Source of the DNA: Hyphomicrobiales bacterium
GTDB lineage: Bacteria > Pseudomonadota > Alphaproteobacteria > Rhizobiales > Aestuariivirgaceae
Reading direction: 5' to 3'
DNA: 5,403 bases
Assembly (NCBI GenBank): GCA_025356765.1
Contig: JANXRO010000021.1
Coordinates: 1-5,403 of the forward strand
The notes beneath the pieces are model-generated. The model was not told where the DNA came from and ran no database searches. It worked only from the letters and a program-made list of their open reading frames with translations. Both the position numbers and the translations under genes were made by a program. Numbering within the stretch: position 1 is the first letter of the stretch; the number at the start of each line of letters is the position of its first letter. Below are positions 1 through 5,381 of the stretch, in pieces.

Positions 1-171
1 CAAGGTGGCTTTGCCAATGCCCTTGCCCCCATGGATCAACCACGCATGATGCGGCCTGCCACTAGCGAATGCCTTATCAAATTGCGCCAATGCCGTCTCA
101 TGGCCCACCACACGATTGGCAAATCGCGGATGCCAAGTAACCTCCCTCGGGTCTTCCTGATCATCAGCCAC
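1..171 (-). CDS. holB: DNA polymerase III delta' subunit, N-terminal 57 codons (partial)
   Basis: Delta' is part of the clamp-loader complex that places the beta sliding clamp on DNA. The visible N-terminus has the family pattern in order: HPR at residues 14-16, GHE at 23-25, SGRPHHAW at 37-44, then a P-loop-like stretch HGGKGIGKAT at 47-56. The HPR...GHE...SGRxHHAW arrangement is typical of alphaproteobacterial HolB; that is family knowledge, not a search result. The start is taken as GTG at 171-169, because no ATG lies in this frame between the tmk end and the conserved HPR motif. A GGAAA stands 7 bases before it. The first 8 bases overlap the tmk stop region, so the two are probably translated in a coupled way. 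The gene continues off the left edge, so its length and zinc-binding region cannot be judged. The exact start is less sure than the identity. Confidence 0.9.
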   Translation of the reverse strand, partial: MADDQEDPREVTWHPRFANRVVGHETALAQFDKAFASGRPHHAWLIHGGKGIGKATL

Positions 172-772
172 GAAGGTGTTTCCAATTTGCGGCATCAATC
201 TCAGCGATGTTTTTTGCAGCATCTATAATTTTACAACGATATGGATCCGCTTGAACTATAGCCAGAAACCCGTCTCTCAATTTTTGATGAAAAGCCAAAC
301 CTTTGCGTTCAAAACGATCTTCATTTTCAGCGCCACGATCTTTGGCCCGCTTCAAACCAATTATGGGGTCAAGGTCAAAAACAAACGTCAAATTTGGCTT
401 AGTAGAGCCAACAATTTTTGCTTCTAAAATGTCGATCAAATTCATCGAACAGCCGCCAGCATATCCTTGATAGGCGCGCGTTGAATCCATAAACCGATCG
501 CATATAACGGTTTTGCCAGCGAGCAAAGCGGGGCGTATGATCTCATTCAAATGGCTGTCTCGCGCAGCATAATTCAGCAATGCTTCAGCCTCAGCAGTCC
601 AACTATTCACATCGCCTGAAACAAGCAAATTTCGCAGAGATTCTGCAGCGGGTGTTCCCCCCGGTTCGCGCGTTATAACAACGTCAACACCTTCCGCCCG
701 CAAACGCTCGGCCAGCAGCTTCACTTGGGTGGATTTGCCCGTGCCTTCACCGCCTTCAAAGGTAATAAACAT
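164..772 (-). CDS. tmk: Thymidylate kinase (dTMP kinase)
   Basis: Cytoplasmic enzyme that phosphorylates dTMP to dTDP with ATP, the last step specific to dTTP supply. The 202-residue length is normal. Visible motifs are the P-loop GGEGTGKS at residues 7-14, TREPGGTP at 34-41, the DRF motif at 92-94 followed by STRAYQG (97-103), and DLDP at 133-136. A basic lid segment follows with R142, K144 and R146 (GLKRAKDRG). Absence of a basic residue inside the P-loop together with a basic lid suggests the E. coli-like type II enzyme. The ATG shares one base with the upstream carboxypeptidase stop (TGATG). Only a weak GGTGG precedes it, so translational coupling is likely. It lies between dacF and holB, a standard alphaproteobacterial order. 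Nothing is missing or broken. Confidence 0.97.
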   Translation of the reverse strand: MFITFEGGEGTGKSTQVKLLAERLRAEGVDVVITREPGGTPAAESLRNLLVSGDVNSWTAEAEALLNYAARDSHLNEIIRPALLAGKTVICDRFMDSTRAYQGYAGGCSMNLIDILEAKIVGSTKPNLTFVFDLDPIIGLKRAKDRGAENEDRFERKGLAFHQKLRDGFLAIVQADPYRCKIIDAAKNIAEIDAANWKHLRG

Positions 773-1929
773 CAGCCACCAAACAACATGATTAAGGCCG
801 AGTCAGCAGCCTTCTTCCACATAGATTGCGTTGCCCCCACGTCGGCCCCCACGTTTAGCGGTGCATCAGCCACAGACTTGCCATCAACCAAAATGCGCAA
901 GGTTCCAACAGGGGTTCCTGCCTTCACAGGTGCCATCAATGGGCCAGTATAACTCAATTTCATTTCCGCCTTGCCTTGTTCAAAAGGGGCCAACGCAATC
1001 TTGAAAGCGTCTGGCGTTACAAGATTGACCCACCGCTCATCACCACCCCACACGCGCGCACGCGTTACAACATCGCCCGCTTCATAAACGCTGATGGTTC
1101 TGAATTGGCTAAACCCCCAATCCAAAAGCTTTTGCGCTTCGGCCTTGCGGGTGTTGATTGAGTCTAATCCCGCAATCACCATAATCAGCCGCCGGCCATC
1201 ACGCACAGCCGTGCCCACCAGGCCATAACCAGCTTCTTTGGTAAAACCCGTTTTCATACCGTCGGCTCCCGGGTAATCCTTCAACAGAGGGTTTCGATTT
1301 TGCTGGGTTATTTTATTCCAAGTAAACTCACTTTGACCGTAAATCTTAAAATAGTCCGGGTGATTTTGGATGATATAGCGCGCCAGAATTGAAAGATCGC
1401 GCACGCTCATCCGCTGGCCCGGATCAGGCAGGCCCGTTGCATTGGCGAAACTTGAATTTTTCAAGCCCAACTCTTTTGCCTTGTTCATCATACGATTGGC
1501 AAAGGCGGTTTCTGATCCGGCAATTCCTTCAGCCAAGGCAATGCAAGCGTCGTTGGCAGATTGAATGATTGCGCCATGCAGCAGATTATCGACTGAAACG
1601 CGGCTGTTCACATTGGCATACATGGTAGAGCCACCGGCCCCTTGGCCGCCACGTTTCCAAGCGTCTTGACTGATGATCATTTCTTGATCGAGCTTCAGAT
1701 CGCCCTTCTTGAGAAGATCAAACACAATGGTTTGCGTCATCAACTTGCTCATCGAAGCGGGCGGCACCGCAATATCTGCGGCTTTTTCAAAAAACACGTT
1801 ACCAGATTTGGCATCAATCAAAATGGCTTGCGGTGCTGCCGTATCAAAAGTTGGCGGTTCGTCAGCTTTGGCAAAAGCGCCAAGCAAAAATAAACTGACA
1901 AGAACAGCAAAGATCCTAAAATTTCCCAT
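772..1929 (-). CDS. dacF: D-alanyl-D-alanine carboxypeptidase, PBP5/DacF type, secreted
   Basis: Low-molecular-mass penicillin-binding protein (peptidase family S11) that removes the terminal D-alanine from peptidoglycan pentapeptides in the periplasm. An N-terminal signal peptide is visible: R5, a hydrophobic stretch at about 6-19, then AKA (20-22), a likely cleavage site. The serine-peptidase motifs are all present: SxxK as S59-M-S-K62 (nucleophile S59), SAN at 124-126, and KTG at 226-228 within GADGMKTGFT. A PBP5 C-terminal beta domain covers about residues 278-368. The last ~20 residues (from A366, with WKK and ALIMLF) could be the amphipathic membrane-anchoring helix usual for this family. 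The length of 385 is normal. An in-frame TAA just upstream fixes ATG 1929 as the practical start, but there is no convincing Shine-Dalgarno, and an inverted repeat begins 7 bases before the ATG. The symbol follows rhizobial usage; dacA or dacC would also be defensible. Confidence 0.95.
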   Translation of the reverse strand: MGNFRIFAVLVSLFLLGAFAKADEPPTFDTAAPQAILIDAKSGNVFFEKAADIAVPPASMSKLMTQTIVFDLLKKGDLKLDQEMIISQDAWKRGGQGAGGSTMYANVNSRVSVDNLLHGAIIQSANDACIALAEGIAGSETAFANRMMNKAKELGLKNSSFANATGLPDPGQRMSVRDLSILARYIIQNHPDYFKIYGQSEFTWNKITQQNRNPLLKDYPGADGMKTGFTKEAGYGLVGTAVRDGRRLIMVIAGLDSINTRKAEAQKLLDWGFSQFRTISVYEAGDVVTRARVWGGDERWVNLVTPDAFKIALAPFEQGKAEMKLSYTGPLMAPVKAGTPVGTLRILVDGKSVADAPLNVGADVGATQSMWKKAADSALIMLFGG

Positions 1930-1936
1930 GGAACGG

Positions 1937-1960
1937 TTTTAGGCAATGCCGCCCCTAAAA
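1937..1960. repeat. Perfect 7-bp inverted repeat in the ung-dacF gap
   Basis: TTTTAGG at 1937-1943 and CCTAAAA at 1954-1960 are exact reverse complements separated by 10 bases. The repeat takes up most of the 40-base gap between the ung stop and the dacF ATG, and the nearer arm ends 7 bases before that ATG, where a ribosome-binding site would be expected. No T-run directly follows the stem on either strand, so an intrinsic terminator is not well supported. It could be a protein-binding site, a weak RNA hairpin affecting dacF translation, or chance. The structure is seen; its role is unknown. Confidence 0.5.
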
Positions 1961-1969
1961 TCCAAACTT

Positions 1970-2647
1970 TTATTCGATTTTAAGGCACCAATCGATTTCT
2001 GGCTGGCCATGAGCTTTCAAAAACGCATTGGCTTTCGAGAATGGCATGGAACCAAAAAAGCCATTATACGCCGATAGTGGCGATGGATGGGCCGAAGCGA
2101 TCACCAAATGGCGGCTGCGATCAACAAAACTGGCTTTCTTTTGAGCATAATTTCCCCACAGAATAAAAACCACGGGGTCTGCCTTGGCGTTGACCAGTTT
2201 GATCACTTCGTCAGTGAACGTCTCCCATCCCTTGCCTTGATGAGATGCAGCCTTGCCTGCCTCGACCGTCAATACAGAGTTGAGCAGCAGCACCCCCTGC
2301 TCGGTCCAGCTTTGCAGGTTGCCATGGTTTGGTGGAGCAAAGCCTAAGTCCGATTTCAATTCTTTATAAATGTTGATCAAAGATGGCGGCGGCTTAACAC
2401 CACTGCGCACCGAAAAACATAAGCCATGTGCTTGGCCTTCACCATGGTACGGATCTTGCCCCAAAATCACCAAGCGGGTTTTGTCTAAGGTTGTTGAATC
2501 CAAAGCAGCAAACCATTCGCTGGCGCGTGGATAAATCGATTTTCCGGCTTCACGTTCAGCTACTAAAAATGCTTTGAGAGATTTCATATAATCTGCATCA
2601 AATGCGGGCTGAAGTGGCTCTCGCCAACTTTCGTGTAACTTGATCAT
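1970..2647 (-). CDS. ung: Uracil-DNA glycosylase, family 1
   Basis: Base-excision repair enzyme that cuts uracil from DNA arising by cytosine deamination or dUMP incorporation. The 225-residue length matches the family (about 229 in E. coli). The water-activating motif GQDPYHG is at 63-69 with catalytic D65 and Y67. The uracil-binding asparagine N123 lies in LLLNSVLTV, and HPSPLSA at 187-193 carries the catalytic H187 and the DNA-intercalating L191. All key residues are therefore present and the protein should be active. The start at ATG 2647 is preceded by an AAAGG that overlaps the stop of the upstream hydrolase gene, 12 bases away, implying co-transcription with it. In related genomes I recall rlpA more often than ung upstream of dacF-tmk-holB, so this placement may be a local arrangement. 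The downstream neighbour is dacF after a 40-base gap. Confidence 0.98.
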   Translation of the reverse strand: MIKLHESWREPLQPAFDADYMKSLKAFLVAEREAGKSIYPRASEWFAALDSTTLDKTRLVILGQDPYHGEGQAHGLCFSVRSGVKPPPSLINIYKELKSDLGFAPPNHGNLQSWTEQGVLLLNSVLTVEAGKAASHQGKGWETFTDEVIKLVNAKADPVVFILWGNYAQKKASFVDRSRHLVIASAHPSPLSAYNGFFGSMPFSKANAFLKAHGQPEIDWCLKIE

Positions 2648-2659
2648 GGCAGAAGCCTT

Positions 2660-3598
2660 TCACGCCTTTTTGCCAATTGTGCCTTGCAAAAAGCTGATCA
2701 TATCATCAACAATTGGTGTAGTTTCCACCCCCCAAAAACAATGATCGGCACCCTTGATCACTTGCAATGTTACCCTGCATCCACTGGCACGCATCGCATC
2801 ATAAAGCGCTTGGCCTTGTGCCAGGGGCACCAAGCGATCAGCGTCGCCATATTGCAAAAGCGTGGGCGGAGAGCCCTTATGCACATAACTTATAGGTGAA
2901 GCGGCCTTGGTTTTGGCTTTCACCTTTTGAATGGGGCCACCCACCAACAGCGATTCTGGCGAATCTGCCTCGTCAGAATCTCCCCAACTTTTCATCGCTA
3001 ACTTTTCTTTGGCCAGGCTTAAAAAGCGTGTTGGGCCAAACCAGTTGACCACAGCTTGAACCGCACTTGAGCCTTTGGTAATGCCAATGTTGCCTTCCAA
3101 CGCTTTAGTTTTGCCCGTCAAACCCACAAACGTTGCCAAATGCCCACCTGCCGAGTCGCCAAATGACGCAAATCGTTTGCTATCAATACCAAATATGTTG
3201 GCATTTTTGCGTAGATACCGAATAGCGGCCTTGCAATCATGCAATTGGGCCGGAAATTGTGCCTCGCGTGAAAAGCGATAACTAATGCAAGCAACCGCAA
3301 AACCAGCTTTGTGAAGCTTGGCCAGAAAATCCATTTGCCGATAGATGGGATTGGTAATTTTCGGGCTGCCAACGGCCCAAGCGCCGCCATGAATATAAAC
3401 CACAAGCGGGTGCGGCCCCCTGCCCTTTGGCACAGTTATATCCATCATTAACGGTCTAAAACCAAATGGTGTGGCATAAACCACATTGCGCCAAGCCATG
3501 CCGCCGTTGCGCTGTTTTGTTGGGTGGTGCAACGCATGGTCATAATCTTGGCCAATATCGGCAAAAAGCTTTTTGAATGCAGGAGTCATCTTTGTCAT
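2660..3598 (-). CDS. Alpha/beta hydrolase, esterase/lipase-like (HGG and GDSAGG motifs)
   Basis: Predicted cytoplasmic serine hydrolase; no signal peptide or membrane segment is seen in 312 residues. It has the layout of the HSL/BD-FAE-like esterases: oxyanion-hole HGGAW at 70-74, nucleophile elbow GDSAGGH at 147-153 (nucleophile S149), acid D254 in YGDADRLVP, and base H286 in GADHCFW. The triad is complete, so it should be active, but the substrate cannot be read from the sequence. A carboxylesterase is the default; an arylformamidase-like role is also possible given the HGGxW oxyanion loop. The ATG overlaps the regulator stop as ATGA and is preceded by GGAG with 7-base spacing, which supports M1 over the ATG three codons later. 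Co-translation with the XRE-cupin regulator suggests it shares that regulator's control, possibly linked to sulfur metabolism; this is inference. It ends 12 bases before ung. Confidence 0.88.
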   Translation of the reverse strand: MTKMTPAFKKLFADIGQDYDHALHHPTKQRNGGMAWRNVVYATPFGFRPLMMDITVPKGRGPHPLVVYIHGGAWAVGSPKITNPIYRQMDFLAKLHKAGFAVACISYRFSREAQFPAQLHDCKAAIRYLRKNANIFGIDSKRFASFGDSAGGHLATFVGLTGKTKALEGNIGITKGSSAVQAVVNWFGPTRFLSLAKEKLAMKSWGDSDEADSPESLLVGGPIQKVKAKTKAASPISYVHKGSPPTLLQYGDADRLVPLAQGQALYDAMRASGCRVTLQVIKGADHCFWGVETTPIVDDMISFLQGTIGKKA

Positions 3599-4209
3599 TG
3601 CTGTGCTCCAAATTGCTTCAATGCCAACATCATCACAGCATGAGCAGCACCCGTGCCCAAATTACGAATTTTGTGTGTCACATCAGCGCGATAACGCAAT
3701 GCTTCTCCGGCTTTGCCAATTTTTGTTTCACTTCCTGTGGTCACTTCAAGTTCACCTGACACGATATAAAGATGTTCGATTGTTCCCAGCGGATGGGGCG
3801 AAGATTCCAACACCCCACCAACCTGTGCATGAAAGTCATACCACTGAAAAGCCTCAACCAAGTTCAACGGCCCAACAATCGCCAACCGGCAAAGCCCATC
3901 TTGGCTTTCCAAAATTGGAATGCCTGACTTAGTTTGATGATCAACAAAAAGCGAGGTCTGTTCACCGCGCAAAACCTCATCAACTGTTGTCTCCAACGCA
4001 CGGGAAAGGCGCACCACGGTTGAAAGTGTGGGGTTGGTTTCATTCCGCTCAATTTGAGAAATGATCGACTTGGCAACGCCCGACTGTTCCGACAATTCAC
4101 CCAAAGATAAATTATAGGCCTTGCGCAATCGCTGTATGGTTTTGCCCAAATCACTCGACGCTTCACTGCTGGTCGGGTTGGCAATTTTCGGGCCGCGACG
4201 GATTGACAT
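3595..4209 (-). CDS. XRE-family transcriptional regulator with C-terminal cupin sensor (SutR-like)
   Basis: DNA-binding regulator of 204 residues. A helix-turn-helix of XRE type covers about residues 21-80, with LSLGELSEQSGVAKSIISQIE (34-54) as the helix-turn-helix core followed by RNETNPTLSTV. A cupin barrel covers about 125-198, with motif-1 residues H139, E145, H146 and G152 and motif-2 residues G168, R172, D176, H179 and N183. From memory, the cupin stretch around IEH...VSGELE...GEALRYRADVTH resembles E. coli SutR (YdcN), a regulator of sulfur-utilisation genes, which fits its position facing cysG. An open frame extends 20 codons further (to 4269), but ATG 4209 is chosen because GAAGGA stands 7 bases before it and the family's conserved part starts after it. 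It is translationally coupled to the hydrolase by ATGA. The ligand is unknown. Autoregulation through the adjacent palindrome is likely but inferred. Confidence 0.9.
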   Translation of the reverse strand: MSIRRGPKIANPTSSEASSDLGKTIQRLRKAYNLSLGELSEQSGVAKSIISQIERNETNPTLSTVVRLSRALETTVDEVLRGEQTSLFVDHQTKSGIPILESQDGLCRLAIVGPLNLVEAFQWYDFHAQVGGVLESSPHPLGTIEHLYIVSGELEVTTGSETKIGKAGEALRYRADVTHKIRNLGTGAAHAVMMLALKQFGAQQ

Positions 4210-4216
4210 TGGTACA

Positions 4217-4222
4217 TCCTTC
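4217..4222 (-). promoter_or_regulatory. Ribosome-binding site deciding the regulator start
   Basis: GAAGGA on the minus strand lies 7 bases before ATG 4209. No comparable site precedes the in-frame upstream ATG at 4269. Using 4269 would also place the 18-bp palindrome inside the coding sequence. The site therefore favours a 204-residue protein over one of 224 residues. Confidence 0.7.
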
Positions 4223-4236
4223 AAATAGAACCGCTG

Positions 4237-4254
4237 TTCGTTATAAAGAACGAA
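4237..4254. promoter_or_regulatory. Perfect palindrome TTCGTT-N6-AACGAA, candidate operator
   Basis: The 18 bases TTCGTTATAAAGAACGAA have exact 6-bp arms around the 6-base spacer ATAAAG. The palindrome lies in the divergent intergenic region, starting 27 bases upstream of the regulator ATG and ending 104 bases before the cysG ATG. A two-fold symmetric site of this size next to a gene for a dimeric XRE regulator is the usual layout for an autoregulated operator. It overlaps a possible -10 (TATAAC) of the regulator promoter and a possible -35 region of the cysG promoter, so one bound dimer could control both directions. The symmetry is seen; the binding protein is inferred. Confidence 0.6.
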
Positions 4255-4268
4255 ATGGTTGATTGCCA
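4240..4268 (-). promoter_or_regulatory. Possible promoter of the XRE-cupin regulator
   Basis: On the minus strand, TGGCAA (4268-4263) and TATAAC (4245-4240) are separated by 17 bases. The -10 matches consensus at 5 of 6 positions, the -35 only at 3 of 6. Transcription would start near 4233, leaving a leader of about 24 bases with the GAAGGA site. The -10 is embedded in the 18-bp palindrome, consistent with repression by occlusion. An alternative is TTGTTC (4303-4298) with CATAAT (4279-4274) at 18 bases, so this call is tentative. Confidence 0.3.
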
Positions 4269-4278
4269 CTGATATTAT
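4249..4278 (+). promoter_or_regulatory. Possible promoter of cysG
   Basis: TATTAT at 4273-4278 matches the -10 consensus at 5 of 6 positions. Eighteen bases upstream lies AACGAA (4249-4254), a poor -35 that coincides with the right arm of the palindrome. A start near 4285 would give a leader of about 74 bases. A weak -35 would suggest that activation or another factor is needed. This is a pattern reading only and could be chance in an A+T-rich stretch. Confidence 0.25.
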
Positions 4279-4294
4279 GCCAAAGTATGCGAAA

Positions 4295-4316
4295 AGCGAA
4301 CAAAATCGCTGTTTTG
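4295..4316. repeat. Two overlapping short inverted repeats in the cysG leader
   Basis: AGCGA (4295-4299) pairs with TCGCT (4306-4310), and CAAAA (4301-4305) pairs with TTTTG (4312-4316). Both have exact 5-bp arms and 6-base spacers, and they interlock so that both cannot form as RNA hairpins at once. They lie about 43-64 bases before the cysG ATG, probably within its leader. They may be regulator sites or alternative hairpins. The arms are short enough for chance to be a serious possibility. Confidence 0.3.
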
Positions 4317-4347
4317 GTGAATGATAGAAATGACCAATAAATCAAAC

Positions 4348-4353
4348 GGAGAG
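4348..4353 (+). promoter_or_regulatory. Ribosome-binding site of cysG
   Basis: GGAGAG lies just before ATG 4359, with 7 bases from the GGAG core to the start codon. It supports this start, which also begins with the family-typical MRYFPLFYDL-like N-terminus directly before the nucleotide-binding GGG. Confidence 0.75.
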
Positions 4354-4358
4354 TTAAA

Positions 4359-5381
4359 ATGCGCTATTTTCCGCTGTTTTACGATCTTAAAAACCGCAAG
4401 GCCATCGTGGTCGGCGGCGGCGAAGAAGCTTTGCGCAAAATCCGCCTGTTGCTCAAAACTGAAGTTGAAATTCACGTTATTGCCGCTGAACTTCATCCAG
4501 AACTTGCCAGTAATCCGCGCGTCAATTGGTTGGCCAAGAAATATTCGGCTAAATTGCTAATGGGCGCGGCAGTGGTGTTTTCATCTGATTCTGAACTCAA
4601 TGCCCGAGTCTCCGAAGATGCTCAAAAGCGCGGAATTCCGATCAACGCGGTAGACCAAGCCGAAATTTCCACATTTATTGTGCCTTCAATCGTGGATCGA
4701 GATCCTGTTGTTGTGGCCATCGGCAGCGAGGGCACAGCCCCAGTTTTGGCACAAAACCTGCGTGGAAAAATTGATGCTTTGTTGCCCCAAAACCTAGGTG
4801 CTTTGGCCACCCGCGCCGCAACTTTGCGGGGCTGGGTCAGCACCATCGTGGCGGCGGGTGCTGCACGACGCGCCTTCTGGGCCGACTTCTTTTTTGGCCA
4901 GCCCCAAGAAGCATTGCGTGATGGCGATGAAGTGGCCTTTGCTCTGGCTTTGGGTGATGCTGCTTATAAACACAGCAAGGCCCGCGTTGGACGCGTGGCA
5001 TTCGTTGTTGCAAACAATGCCGATCCTGAACTTCTCACACTTAAAGCCCATCGCCGCATGATGGAGGCCGATGTGATTGTGCATGATCAAAATATCTCGC
5101 GCGCCATTCTTGAAATGGCAAGGCGTGATGCTGTGCGCGTCAGCGTGGATCCGAGCGCTCGCAATACATGCGAGATTTTGATTTCCCACGCCAAGGCTGG
5201 CCGTAACGTTGTCAGGCTTACCGCCAACCATTTGAAGAACCAAATAAACAAAGTGCAATTGCAAAACATTGCCGTTGAAACCATTGGATCGACAAATGCC
5301 GCATCCACAACAAAATCGGAAAAACTGAATTTCCCCCTGCGCGAAGATATTCGCGACGCAATAATGAGAGCTGCTTCATGA
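4359..5381 (+). CDS. cysG: Siroheme synthase CysG with intact dehydrogenase/ferrochelatase half and reduced methyltransferase half
   Basis: Makes siroheme, the cofactor of sulfite and nitrite reductases. The N-terminal ~200 residues are a complete precorrin-2 dehydrogenase/sirohydrochlorin ferrochelatase: MRYFPLFYDL, the NAD-binding VVGGGEEALRK (17-27), VDQAEISTFIVPS with D99 matching catalytic D104 of enteric CysG, and GSEGTAPVLA with S123 matching S128 (comparison from memory). Residues ~209-309 align to the start of the uroporphyrinogen-III C-methyltransferase domain (DPELLTLKA 222-230, ADVIVHD 237-243 with D243 matching D248). However, the SAM loop GAGPGD reads VANNAD (217-222), GGDP after VVRL is replaced by TANHL (288-292), and the remainder is absent. 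The total of 340 residues compares with about 457 for full CysG. The end overlaps the next start (ATGA), so the short form looks genuine. Methylation of uroporphyrinogen III probably depends on a separate CobA-type enzyme. Confidence 0.93.
   Translation: MRYFPLFYDLKNRKAIVVGGGEEALRKIRLLLKTEVEIHVIAAELHPELASNPRVNWLAKKYSAKLLMGAAVVFSSDSELNARVSEDAQKRGIPINAVDQAEISTFIVPSIVDRDPVVVAIGSEGTAPVLAQNLRGKIDALLPQNLGALATRAATLRGWVSTIVAAGAARRAFWADFFFGQPQEALRDGDEVAFALALGDAAYKHSKARVGRVAFVVANNADPELLTLKAHRRMMEADVIVHDQNISRAILEMARRDAVRVSVDPSARNTCEILISHAKAGRNVVRLTANHLKNQINKVQLQNIAVETIGSTNAASTTKSEKLNFPLREDIRDAIMRAAS

Noticed and set aside
1937..1960. Intrinsic terminator after ung
   Set aside because: The stem is 7 bp with a 10-base loop and no T-run follows it on either strand.
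3573..3932. A 119-codon plus-strand frame across the regulator-hydrolase junction
   Set aside because: Antisense to two well-supported genes, with low-complexity His/Gln/Ser-rich translation and no ribosome-binding site of note.
4210..4269. Longer form of the XRE-cupin regulator starting at ATG 4269 (20 extra residues)
   Set aside because: The extra residues are not family-like, the palindrome would fall in coding sequence, and the well-placed GAAGGA precedes ATG 4209.
4794..5264. A 156-codon open frame on the minus strand inside cysG
   Set aside because: It lies antisense to the clearly conserved cysG frame, has no recognisable domain, and its composition follows from the codon pattern of cysG.
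4983..5381. Recent frameshift or pseudogene explanation for the short CysG
   Set aside because: The frame continues without interruption, ends in an ATGA overlap with a start that has its own GAGAG site, and the tail shows no second-frame continuation of the methyltransferase motifs before the window ends.
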